Assembly: GCA_008921705.1 (NCBI GenBank)
Contig: VFFE01006595.1
Span: forward strand, 452,120 to 516,119
Origin: Burhinus oedicnemus
Taxonomy: Eukaryota; Chordata; Aves; Charadriiformes; Burhinidae
Length of the DNA: 64,000 bases
Reading direction: 5' to 3'
In this document: positions 40,548 to 51,396 of the stretch, one piece after another
Numbering within the stretch: position 1 is the first letter of the stretch
How the letters are laid out: every line of letters begins with the position of its first letter
Notes under the pieces: generated by a model
What the model saw: the letters and a program-made list of their open reading frames with translations, nothing else
Told to the model about the DNA's origin: nothing
The model's database searches: none
Position numbers and translations under genes: made by a program

Positions 40548-40553
40548 TATAAA
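40548..40553 (+). promoter_or_regulatory. LTR TATA box
   Basis: TATAAA in the sequence CAATATAAATTAG, located 240 bp into the LTR and about 265 bp before its poly(A) signal. This is the expected U3 position. Whether this old LTR still drives transcription cannot be told from sequence. Confidence 0.5.
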
Positions 40554-40817
40554 TTAGAAAGTTTGCTGCGAAGTGCTCTCTCTCCCTTGATGACTGCGAT
40601 CCTGAGAACTTCTTATCCCAGTGCTGGACCCCTGTGCCCTTCCCTTCCTCCTGAAGCCATAGCACTCGCAGTGTCCAACATTTGCTGTCCACTGCTGGGA
40701 GGGCACAGCTTCCTACTGATATAGTTGGCTGAATATAATCCTTGTATATTTTATATTGGTATCGGGATCAATATTGGTTCTTTAGTGTTATTAATGTTAA
40801 TTATTTAGTTTTATTCT

Positions 40818-40823
40818 ATTAAA
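40818..40823 (+). terminator. LTR polyadenylation signal (ATTAAA)
   Basis: CTATTAAACCTG lies in the R-region position of the LTR, where the avian ERVL family carries the same CTATTAAAC motif. It fits plus-strand polyadenylation of the former provirus. Confidence 0.55.
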
Positions 40824-40957
40824 CCTGCTCATATTTCAGCCCTTGGGTTTCCTTGTTTTTTTCCCCAGTTCCCCTTCCTGGGTGGGGAGGGGTCATCTGG
40901 TGAGGGAATAATTGTCTAAACGACAGTAAATTGTTGTGGGTTCCTCAAACAATAACA

Positions 40958-40962
40958 AGTGC
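40958..40962. repeat. Target-site duplication, right copy (AGTGC)
   Basis: Exact partner of the copy at 40303-40307, directly after the LTR's terminal CA. Confidence 0.85.
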
Positions 40963-41008
40963 CTTCACTACAAGAGACTAGCTGTAGCCCAGATCTGCAT
41001 CTCCTGCC

Positions 41009-42090
41009 CATATTATCTGGGCCCACTGTTGAATGAGACAGGGGCCATGGTGACAGATGATGCAGAGAAGGCAGAATTACTGAATGCCTTCTTTGCTGCT
41101 CAGGCCAGCCCTCAGGAGTCCCAGACTTTACAGATAACAGAGAAAGTCTGGAGGAAGGAGGACTTTCCCTTGGTTGAGAAGGATCAAGTTAGACATCAGT
41201 TAAGTAAACTGGACATCCACAAGTCCATGGGTCCTGATGGGATGCACCCACAAGTGCTGAGGGAGCTGGCAGAAGTCATTGCTGGGCCGCTCTCCATCAT
41301 CTTTGAAAGGTCCTGGAGAACAGGCGAGGTGCCTGAAGACTGGAGGAAAGCCAATGTCACTCCAGTCTTCAAAAAGGGCATGAAGGAAGACCCGGGAAAC
41401 TACAGGCCAGTCAGCCTCACCTCCATCCCTGGAAAGATGATGGAACAGCTCGTTCTGGGCGTCCTCTCAAAGCATCTGGAGGAAAAGAAGGTTATCAGAA
41501 GTAGGCAACATGGATGCACCAAGGGGAAGTCATGTCTGACTAATCTGATAGCCTTCTACGATGGCGTGGACTGGACAGATAGATGAGGGGAGGGCAGTGG
41601 ATGTTGTCTACCTTGACTTCAGCAAGGCTTTTGACACTGTCTCCCACAGCATCCTCATAGGCAAGCTTAGGAAGTGTGGGTTGGATGAATGGACAGTGGG
41701 GTGGATTGAAAACTGGCTGAATGGCAGAGCTCAGAGGGTTGTGCTGAGTGGCACGGAGTCTAGTTGGAGGTCTGTGACAAGTGGTGTTCCCCAGGGGTCA
41801 GTACTGGGTCCAGTCCTGTTCAACATGTTCATCAATGACCTGGATGAAGGGATAGAGTGTCCCATCAGCAAGTTTGCTGNNNNNNNNNNNNNNNNNNNNG
41901 CCCAGTGCTAGGACAAGAGGAAATGGGCACAAACTGGACCATGGGAAGTTCCATGTAAACATGAGGAGGAACTTCTTTCTTTTGAGGGTGGCAGAGCACT
42001 GGAAGAGGCTGCCCAGAGAGGTGGTGGAGTCTCTGACTCTGGGGATATTCAAAACCCACCAGGAGGCCATCCTGTGCAACCTGCTCTAGG
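41009..42090 (+). pseudogene. CR1 ORF2 reverse-transcriptase fragment, frameshifted
   Basis: The first open part runs to a TGA at 41584-41586 and carries the RT fingers: NAFFAA, the DGMHPQVLRELA segment, WRKANVTPVFKKG, NYRPVSLTSIPGK and QHGCTKGKSCLTNL. The frame then shifts within about 41568-41583. The second frame has the catalytic palm motif [12 protein letters not shown] (41612-41647) and [14 protein letters not shown], reaching SKFA just before the gap. The two aspartates of the FADD box therefore fall in or at the gap. After the gap only the C-terminal end is left ([22 protein letters not shown]). The first in-frame ATG is at 41047, in a GCCATGG context, but this is the middle of the original protein. 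The copy is non-functional because of 5' truncation, the frameshift and the missing segment. Confidence 0.9.
41880..41899. other. Assembly gap (20 N) inside a CR1 element
   Basis: The gap falls directly after the codons for SKFA, where the RT FADD box should continue. Alignment by eye with the copy at 56432-58478 suggests roughly 600 bp of ORF2 is unsequenced or deleted here. Confidence 0.99.
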
Positions 42091-45000
42091 TGACCCTGCT
42101 CTAGCAGGGGGGTTGGACTAGATGATCCCCAGAGGTCCCTTCCAACCCCTGTGATTCTGTGATTAGTGACAATTTACCCAGGTCTTTCTCAACCTCCCAG
42201 GAGAGAGGGGTATCAAATTGCACAGAACCCTTATATACACATTGAACATTACACTTTAAAGTCTACTCAGGTGCAAGCTACCAAACTTTTTCACCTTGTA
42301 TACCCTTTCCTGACCTTTTCCAATGACTTCTCCAGCAAAGAATTTTCTATCTGTGGCTACCATCCACCTACAACAATCAACCAGAGCCCAACTTTGTGCA
42401 GACATAATGGTTTATCGATAAATAAACCCATTCCAGGAGATGAAAGAGTGTAGCCACATTAGTGAGGAGCTCCACCCACACCTTGCAGCTCTGTTGAGAA
42501 GGCTATGTCACCACTGCATAGTGACTTGTGATCTGGCATCCTTCTCTTTTCCAGATTTTGAAGGAACACGTGTCCTTTGGCCACCGCCACATGACTTCAG
42601 TGAGATCACTGTTTCAGAGTGATAGCAAAGCGTACGCCAGCATTTCTCCATCTCCTTTTATCACAGAACCATAGAAAACTTTCTGAAAGGCCTGTTACAG
42701 CACTGAAATAGCACAGACTGCATCAGGATGGCCTAGGATGGTGGAGCTTTAGAAGAAGATCATAATGAAAGATATTAACTTTCACTTTTTATGAAGCTCT
42801 GCTAGGTCCAGAAGATGAATGTGGACAGGGAATGCCCTTAATGCTTTGCTGCTAGGTCTCCAACAGGAGCTGGAGGTCATATGAAGGCTCCATGTCTCTT
42901 CAGAGACAGTTACGATCTGCCAAAAAGCCTGAACAATTCTCCTAGCTGCTGCCACCAACGCCTAAAACTTTCAGCTTCCCCACAGATGGTTGTAGAGAGA
43001 GTCACAGTTCCTTGTCCATATTTATCAGTGGAGATCAGAGATTAAGTCAGTAATGTCATTTCTATTATTGCTTACAAACCACTCTTAAACAAGCCTTATT
43101 TTGCTGACTTACATTCTGCCTGCTGATACATAACGCCAGCCAGCCATCTCTGGCAACCGCACAACAGTTCCAGCCTGGGAGTGCAGTGTTTTGATGCTGG
43201 GAATTGATGCTTGGTTGAACAATTGCAATGGATTTCAGGCTGGGCACTGGAGCTTGTACCTTTACCTTCACAAAGTAGAAGATACCTCCTGCTGCTTAAG
43301 GTTCCAGAAAATACTGGAATATTAACAGCTTAAAAATTAAGTCCTGAAGTTTTTGCACATCTGAAAGACCTTTTTTTTACTCATGAAAAGGTTATATAAA
43401 TAGATCAGTAAGATTTGTACAGCCCAACTGAAAACTGACTCAAATCAGGAATTTTCCCAACTCCAATAGGCTTTGGATCAGGTTCATAAACCTCTAAAGA
43501 GTTTTTCAGAAACTATATACTCTTCCTGTGGGAAAGCTTTAGTATCTGTATCTGACTCAGCTGAAAGCTAAAAATCACGTATTACTATTCAGCTCTGAGT
43601 CAGACACAGATGACTATCCTCATGCATTTTATTTATTCCAGCAAAGGTGCCAACCTTAGGTGACATTTAAAAAAAAAGAGTTCTGCTGACGTATAGTTTT
43701 ACGGAGAAGAAAGAAGTCATACGAGAATGGTTGCTGTCTTTCTCCCCTGTTAATACTTGATGATGTAGCACTCACATTCCCGGTCACATAAAAGAGTCCT
43801 TCAGACTTCAGAGGCTTCAAAGAGTATGTGACACGCAACCCCTGAGCTTTCTACAATGAGTCTAACCCTAATTCTCACTATGACCACAAATGTGTTACAA
43901 TATAAATCTATTCTCATGGTTTTTCATGAAGGCTTGTTCCAGTTGAATACTTCCTACATTAATTAAATAATAACTGTTTAGCTCCCTGAAAACTATTTGA
44001 TAAAAGTGCCAATTCCAATCTGTTTCATTGACCAGTCTACTTTCTGAGGGGTCATATATGCATTATATCTGAGGGGATGACTCCAAGCTGTAGGATAATA
44101 AACTCATTTCATCAGAAACTAGGTTTTAAAATTATATTTTGCACCACAGTTTCAGGCTTTTCAGGTCAGTGAACACAACAATGAAAATCTACGAGAATAC
44201 ACTTTTTGAATAAAGCCACTTAAAAGTTGTGTGCTTGGAATATTCACAGACAAATCCCACACAATACTTGTTTCCTGAGGGATTTGTTAATTAGTTTTCT
44301 ATATGACAGACTTCAGTGTGAATGCTTTTCCTCTCGGAAAAGACAGCTTTGAGGTGAAATCTGACTTCTGTCCACTTGTCATGTGAGCACAGATATCCTA
44401 CTTGCTGGTGTTTTCACAGTGGTCAAAAAATGGCTGATTTTATACTGCATTTAGAAACAGTAAGCTAAGCATGATCTTTCTCAAGGTACTTACAAGCAGT
44501 TGCCTTTTAAAAAGTGCTTTAGTGACATAAATAAGATTTGCAGAGACAAAGCATTTTGCCAGCTTATGCACAAATAATGTACAAAGCCCAATCTTGAAAA
44601 GAGTCATAAATGACTCAGTACTTCCATTCTTTTTTTTTTTTTCAAAAATAAAAATAAAAAATCCTTTCTAAACCATGATTAGGTCAGAAATTACTACAAC
44701 TGAAAAAGACAATGCGCCTTTGTTTTTAGCCTATTATATACATTTTTTGTTAGGGACTGACATATTGCTTTGGGCATAAAGCTGCATTTTACTGGTGCCT
44801 TGTGACTGAGCAGATGTGCTGTCATTTCACAAAACAATAGCAACATAACAAATTTTAGACATAACTGCCATATATATGCTTATTCCAAGTGGGTCCTCTC
44901 CTTTGAGATAACATTTATGGTCAATTTTCCTCCACATATGCTCTCAGCTCCTTTTTAAAAACATTTGGCAGTAGCTTTTGCTGCTTCTTTTCACATTTAT

Positions 45001-45721
45001 CTAGCATTCATATATTACAGCATAAATAAGCAAAATGAACTTATTTGTCTTCAATTTTGTTAGACATTTTCTTTGGTTTGTTCTTCCTTTCTCTGTATTT
45101 CATAGAAATCTAAAAGGCCCAATGCAAAAACCACCTCAAGGAGGGAATACCCCTCAACCCTGAAATCCTTTTTTTAGCTAAAGAAACCAGATATCTAACC
45201 TTTTGGAGCAACTGACACCCCTGGAAGGTTTCCTTCTGCTGTATTTATTCAGATACTTACTATAACCTTTGCATAACACAGCTTGCTTTACAAGTCACCT
45301 GTATAACATTAGAATAATTTAACTGAACAGCTATACATAATTTATGCAACATGGTTATGGAGTGACAATGGGTTTAGAATTTTCTTCACTACTCTTCCAA
45401 CTGGACCTTTTCCAGCTAGGGAATTGGACCAATAGTGGTAGGTTCCTTTGTTTTACATTTTTCTCTCTAGCCTAAGTACCCTTGCATTTACTTACACGGA
45501 CATTGCTATCTCTTTTCTATGCCCATGCTCCTGGTATACATATATACACAAACTGAAGGGGGAAGGCTCTCTTCAAGCACACGGAAGCACATAGAGTGCA
45601 AGTCTTGGGCTACGTGCGCCCACAAAGGGGGTACTAACAGCCGCCTCTCCTCCTCTGCCCCAGTGCATCTCCACCCAATCTGTACACAGCATTTTGGAAG
45701 TTCTTTTTCCCTTTCTGATAA

Positions 45722-45738
45722 TTTTTTTTTTTTTTTTT
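45722..45738 (+). repeat. Poly(T) run, 17 bases
   Basis: Seventeen T in a pyrimidine-rich context; nothing else is recognised. Confidence 0.9.
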
Positions 45739-46019
45739 GTTTTGGTTAGTTTTTCACCTCGTTTGTCACGTCGCCTGGAAGCACTTCCATAGTTGAAATG
45801 GCCCATGCCTCGAATAAGCATGCCAGGGTTACTCTAACCTCTAACTATGCACACATCTCTCCTTCTGTATTTATTCATTGTATTGCAGCTCCTCAGTGAG
45901 CTGGCTTTTGGATAAATATCACAAGTCTCTGGTTGAGGTTATCTTGCAAAGATGATGCAGAGAATATACACTTGAATGATGAGTGCAACTCTGAGTACTG
46001 CAACTCACACCCAAATGCT

Positions 46020-46250
46020 GAGGCAGCTGCCCCCCCCTTGCCCCAGCCCCACTGCTCCCAGGGCCACAAGTGCGGAGACAAAAGTGCTCCACCACGGCAG
46101 CGGTCCCCATCGTCCTATGGCTGGTCCTCACCTCCGCAGGAGGAACGGCAGAGGCCTGGCACAACAGGCTCACACGACCCAGCAGCAGGAACACAGCGAC
46201 CTAAGGATTCCATAGGATCACTATACATTGGGGGAGGCGGGAAATGACAT
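46020..46250. other. GC-rich patch in intron, unidentified
   Basis: Contains a run of eight C and CpG-bearing sequence, open in several frames on both strands (up to 104 codons), which is expected in GC-rich DNA. No family is recognised. Confidence 0.3.
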
Positions 46251-47690
46251 ACCTACTTCTGATGTGTTTTACATGTTGTTTTTCGTGTTCTGCTTCATTC
46301 TAGAATTTTTTTGTTCAAAATATTTTAATTATTTGACCAATTCTCCTACTGTGTTTCTGAGCATATTCAGTACAAGCTGTACATCTTTTGGGAAGGTTAA
46401 GACTTGCTTTCTGATTTTATCCATCTTTTTCAAGCCAAATTGCTGATGCAATTGGTGTTTTTATTTGTTTTGTTTTGGGATTTTTTGCCCATTAAATCAC
46501 TAAATTACTCCTTTTGGAAACAGCATCTGTATTCCTACAATGGATTTAGCTTCTTATGGTTTCTGCAGAAGTCTCGTGCAACCATTCCTTTATTTTCTAT
46601 ATGTAACTTTTCCTCCTAATTTTATAGCCCTAACTTCTCCACATACACTTCCCAATCCTCTGTCCTCGAGGCTTTGTATTTGCATAAGTCTGTCTTTATC
46701 TGTGAATACTTTTTGTTCTCCTGGTTTATGCAGATTGATTCGTTACCCCCTTCCTCGTATTTTTATTGCCAAATGAAACACTAGATACTTAAGGATCCAC
46801 ACTTTCATTTAGCCTTGAATACTTTTCACTTCCGCTCTGTGTCTTTCCTCTAATCTGGCTTTTCCCTCTGACTTCCCATATAGTCCACTGCAGATCCATA
46901 CTTCACAGAAGAAAAGCCAAAAGCAATTATTTCTCTCAGTTGATTACAAATGTAATAGAATTATTTCAGCAAGAATCTAAGATGGCTTTTAGAGATTCAC
47001 CTTGTTATACTGCAGGATTAATGCTTCTATTTTTGATGTTTATGGTTCCTGTTTTTCAACTGCTTACTAAAGGTGAGTATATTTCTAGAAGAGTGCTAGC
47101 ACCACAATCAGCTTAATATTCATTGAATTAAATTACACAAGCTACATATGTTCTCATATTTACTGATTACACTGTGAAGACACAACAAGAATGTGCATCC
47201 ACAGAATCTTATTACTATTAGCAAAAGCTTCATACTAACAGTTTGGGTAAACTGTCACCCAAAAAATATTAGTTGTGAATGATGTAAAGTGAGCACAATT
47301 AAAAAAAGACTTGGTATAGTTAATAATCTGTTTTAACCAAGCACAACAGCTCTTTAAAGAGAATTAACACAATTTTATTTTAATTCAGTAAGTCCGGTGG
47401 GTCAAGGAAGCAAGCAGACAACTCTCCTTGACATCATATCTTTAGCATTGGGCCGTATCTTTTCAGTATTATGGGATGCACACAAAGAAGCGTGCCTAAC
47501 TTAGACATATATCATGGGTTAGTCCCTGCCACAGGCACGAATTTCACCTTTAGACAGTTAGCTTAGTGTAGTCTTTTCCTAAAATAAAATCTGCTTTTTA
47601 AATCACAGTACAACATGTAGTCTGAAAATAGAGCATATGGCTAAAAAACCTGTCAGTGTTATATTAAGACTTTCTGCATCTTGTTAAAGT

Positions 47691-47703
47691 AAAAAAAAAA
47701 AAA
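47691..47703 (+). repeat. Poly(A) run, 13 bases
   Basis: Thirteen A. Other runs of 12-13 bases lie at 14874-14885 (A), 44630-44642 (T) and 53615-53626 (T). Confidence 0.85.
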
Positions 47704-50700
47704 GGTAAACAATTGTAATAAAAACGTAATGTAAACATTGTAATTATTGGTGAAGAGTATGTAGGAGCTGCTTACAAAAGATCTTTAACCTTTCAAAATA
47801 GTTCATTTTTGGGACAGTGGCTGTTTGATACAACAGGTTCAGAGTGCTGGTGAGAGTGGCAACAAGGTGCTTGGAATGACAGTGTCTCCCGTTCTTGCGA
47901 TGTGGCCCCTTGCCAGAAAAATGTGGGCCGCAACATCTCTAGACACGTGTGCATGGCATGTGTGCACATATTAGATGGATGATGGTGCTATCACCAGTGG
48001 GGGCTGCACTTATTTTTTGTAACAATCACAGTGCTGCACTCAACTGGAAGGCATGATTCTCTGCAAGGGTAAGTGGCTGGGAGATGAACACGCCATGTCT
48101 CTGCCACACTGAGATACAAAGGCACGATGCCAGACCTGGCAAGTGTTGCCTTCTGTGCTCTCAGAAATGAGTCTGTTCTACACTGCTTACAACACTATTT
48201 CTCCATGCTGGGAAAGGAGGAGCTTTAAGTGGGATAACTTTTGCAGGGGGTTAATAAAATGACTGGAAAAAATGAAGGGTCTTCATTTTTCTTCAGGGTC
48301 TGAAAGACCATGGCTTATTTTGCCTAGAACAAAGATGACTGGGAGGATATCATTATTGTCTGTAAATGTATTTAGCCTTCCCCTTAAACGTGGAGATCTC
48401 TCTGAGAATAAAACTAGCATAGAAATAAAAAGAGGGAAAACAAGCTTTTTAACTATCAAAGTTATGAGGTTCGGGAGCAGCATCCCAAGTGGAAGTTAGA
48501 GACAAAAATTCTCAAGCATTTGCAAGAACTGGCTGAATAAATTTGTGAGTAAAGTTGCCTGTGATGTCAATGAGCTATATGTGATATTTCAGGAGGTCTC
48601 TTCCAGACTTCCATCCTGTGCCTCTACACTCTACTAGTTTCTAATATTAGAAAATTGATTTGTAAAATCAAAATCACAAACCAGAACCACTCCCATTAGT
48701 CATTAGGAGTGTTATTTCCTTACTTGTCTGATTCCTATATGGGAAAATTGAGTCCACATACCAAATTATATCCTTTATTTCCCCTAGGCTAAGAATGAAG
48801 CCTCTTAGCTGTGCCTGAAGTCAAAATGTGGCTCAAAAAATGTATTAATTATTGCTGGGGCTTAACGTGGTTTACAAATGTCCTGTTTAACTAGGAGCTC
48901 TGACTCATCAGGTTTTGGACTTCTAATAATAGCCAAGAAACTTCTGTCTGATCAGACTTAGGAAGTGTGAAATGAGAAGTGCCGGCAATCAGGAGGCTGG
49001 TCGCACTCCATCAGCCCTTGAATGGCATCCTTCTGCTGCATGTTTTTATGGGTTAAGGGAGTAAACAGCAGCCAATCTAAATTGTCTAAGGAACAGAGCC
49101 AGCCTTTCTCCTTGCTTTGTATTCAGACAGCAATTACCTTTTTTATTTGCTGAAGGAAATGTTCATGACATGCTCCAGTGCATGTTAATTCTGTTTCACG
49201 TTCTTGGATAATTATCTGTCTTCAAGCTCTATGTTGGTGAAGATCATTTTCATCGTAAGAAAAGTTTGACGTTTCATTGGAAAGACTTGTGAACAATCAA
49301 AGCCTCTCATTATTTGGTAGTGCTCAACAGACCCAGGCTTTGGATTTGATGTTTCGCGTTAAAACATGACAGAAGCAGTGGTCTGTTTAGTCTCCTCCAC
49401 ACTAAATCCCAGCAACTGAGCACTAAAATACAATATGGAACAAAATACGGAAAATATGGTAAGAAGATGGATAACGATGTTTGTCATCCATTTAACATGT
49501 GCTGATGTTGGGAGCTAAATCACAAATTACTTATTACGTAAGCTAACTAGCTTTAATAACACTGCAACCCAAACCCACATTTAAAAACAATCACACTGTC
49601 TCAGTGCCACCAGACTTCTCTGAAACCTTGAATATCACATTTCTAAATGCGTTGTATTATTTAGAAGGTGACACATGTGCACAGAAAAAGAAAAGAACGG
49701 AGCCTGTGCTGCTATGAATCAGCAAAATGAATTCCATGGAGCTGCTCCAATTTATTCCACATGAAGGGCCAGCTCAGATTTTTTTCATTCAGGAAGGCAT
49801 GGTGTTGTAACAAAACAGACAAATGCACTTCATGTTGCATGAATCTGACAGAAGAAAAGACTCTCTCTTCCCAGATGTTCTACTTGCATGGTTTCACGGT
49901 AACATTTGAGGACACATGACTGAATGTTTTGGCTACGTCATTTTTATTTAAAAAGGGAAGAAGAGAGAAGAACAGATATTTCTGCAAGCAGCAGCAGCCA
50001 CTGAAGCCTTTCTTCTATGGTTTTCTTTCCATTGGTGGCTTCCCATGGAGGTTTCTCTGATATCTCGCAAAGACTGAGTTCACAATACAGTGTTTTTACT
50101 GGTATGTCTCTCTCCTCTACTCACAGAACTCAGGATCTGTTAAATTTGGTTAAAATTGGCTAAAGGGTTAAGAAGATACGGAGGGAGCGGCAAGGCTGAC
50201 AGGCAGGCACACAGCAGAGCACCTTACATAAGCTGTGTTTGTTTATGAAACCAGGTTAAAATGCAACATAAGGGCAAACAACCAACCAGCCTCGGCAGAT
50301 CACTAGTAAAATTTCTGGAGAGCAGGAGGAGTTTCTTTGCCTGACAGCAGCTTGGCCTTTCCCCTCGCAGGTTTGAATTCTGTTCAGGCTTGGAACAGGC
50401 AGGGTAAGTCAAAAAGGTGAAGGTATCGGTCTTCGTGGACTATCATCTGCTCCTCTTGCCTTCTCAAAAGCTACTAACAAGATAATCTGATCACAAAGAT
50501 CAAAAGCTCTCCCGTGGTACGCTAGGGAAATTGATAACCACATTCTCCTGTACTGTATATACCTATAATTCAGGGTTGGGAACTGGCCCACGTTTACCAG
50601 AGATGTAAAGTGTCTTTGAAAATCTTTCTTTATAGCTCCCTCATACTATATAAAGGAACTGCTATTTCCAGGGAGAGGACTGAAATGTTCAGAACAAGGC

Positions 50701-51278
50701 TCTAGACTTGTGCTACCAGCACTTTACTGCAGAATTCATTTATGCAGTTTCAGCACGTACATGCACCACTCATTTATCCTGTTGTTTTACTCTTGTATTT
50801 TACACTTATTATTTCAGAATATTTTCCCTACAAGTGACAAAGTTCCCATTTAATCAATTAAAATAATTTTCACTGAAGTATATTCTGAGATTTCTGAAGT
50901 TTCTCTATTTCATTTTTCGTGTCACCAAAATTTTAATTTTTTATTTAATTAAAATTAAAACAATCATCCTCTTTTCTCCAATGATGGGTCTAAATTAGGT
51001 TCTACTTTTGTACAGCTCTGTAGACCTTACCTAAATTTCAAGCAGTGTTCAAGGAGTAAAGAAAAGAGGTTGGCTCTACTAAAGACAAGAGAGAGATCTG
51101 GACTGGAGCTGGCTTCTGTTATTGTAATGAGACCTAGTTTAGAATAGGTGAAATCCCAGCAAAATGACCCAAGAACTACCACAGGAAGACAGCCAGTGTA
51201 AAACAAAACATTTTGCTGATATTCTGTTTTCCCACTTCTCAGCAAGATGCTTTTGCACCCCATTTGATTTATATTTAA

Positions 51279-51396
51279 TCATAGAATCATCATCATAGAA
51301 TGGTTTAGGTTGGAAGGGACCTTAAAGATCATCTAGTTCCAACCCCCTTGCCATAAGCAAGGACACCTCCCACTAGACCTGGTTGCTCAAGCCAAA
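51279..51396 (-). mobile_element. CR1 LINE, 3' terminal fragment, minus strand
   Basis: Read on the plus strand it begins ATCATAGAATCATCATCATAG and continues GGTTTAGGTTGGAAGGGACC, AAGATCATCTAGTTCC and AACCCCCTTGCC, the reverse complement of a CR1 3' end. It stops near the segment complementary to GGCTTGAGCAACC. Its octamer end is slightly expanded (three ATC-ATC units). It is in the same orientation as the proposed glypican transcript. No coding sequence remains. Confidence 0.93.

Larger units (their letters stand above)
40308..40957 (+). mobile_element. Solo LTR of an avian ERVL-type endogenous retrovirus
   Basis: A 650-bp unit begins TGTCCTGGTTT and ends AATAACA, so it has 5'-TG and CA-3' termini, and is flanked by the exact 5-bp repeat AGTGC. 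Internal landmarks follow the common avian ERVL LTR family: CCAAGCTGGCCAACAGG then TTTCATACCATGAACATCA, a TATA box (TATAAA) at 40548-40553, a T-rich A/T stretch, and the poly(A) signal ATTAAA at 40818-40823. No gag, pol or env follows and no second LTR is present, so this is a solo LTR left by recombination between the two LTRs of a provirus. It is clearly diverged from the family sequence as I remember it. Orientation is plus, antisense to the glypican gene. Family naming is from memory; the LTR structure itself is seen in the sequence. Confidence 0.88.
41006..42163 (+). mobile_element. CR1 LINE, 5'-truncated, with an internal assembly gap
   Basis: The element starts inside ORF2 at the segment encoding PLLNETG and ends with CR1 3' untranslated sequence (GGGGTTGGACTAGATGATCC, then CCCTTCCAACCCCTGTG) and a decayed octamer GATTCTGTGATT. 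It contains reverse-transcriptase coding sequence, an unsized gap at 41880-41899, and then the end of ORF2 plus the tail. Compared with the copy at 56432-58478, about 0.6 kb of ORF2 is missing exactly at the gap. It begins about 45 bp after the target duplication of the upstream LTR. It is antisense to the glypican gene. The exact 5' boundary is uncertain by about 20-40 bp. Confidence 0.93.
42164..51278. other. Intronic sequence, no gene seen
   Basis: AT-rich intron with homopolymer runs and one GC-rich patch near 46.1 kb. No exon with glypican-like coding was recognised on the minus strand. Confidence 0.6.

Noticed and set aside
40936..41586. A 216-codon plus-strand frame as a novel gene
   Set aside because: It opens on GTG at the end of an LTR and is then plainly CR1 reverse transcriptase. 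Kept only as part of the CR1 pseudogene and as a possible chimeric transcript.
42660..42710. ATCACAGAACCATAGAAA as a minus-strand CR1 tail
   Set aside because: The bases that should follow (GGTTGGAAGGGACC type) are absent, so the resemblance is too short.
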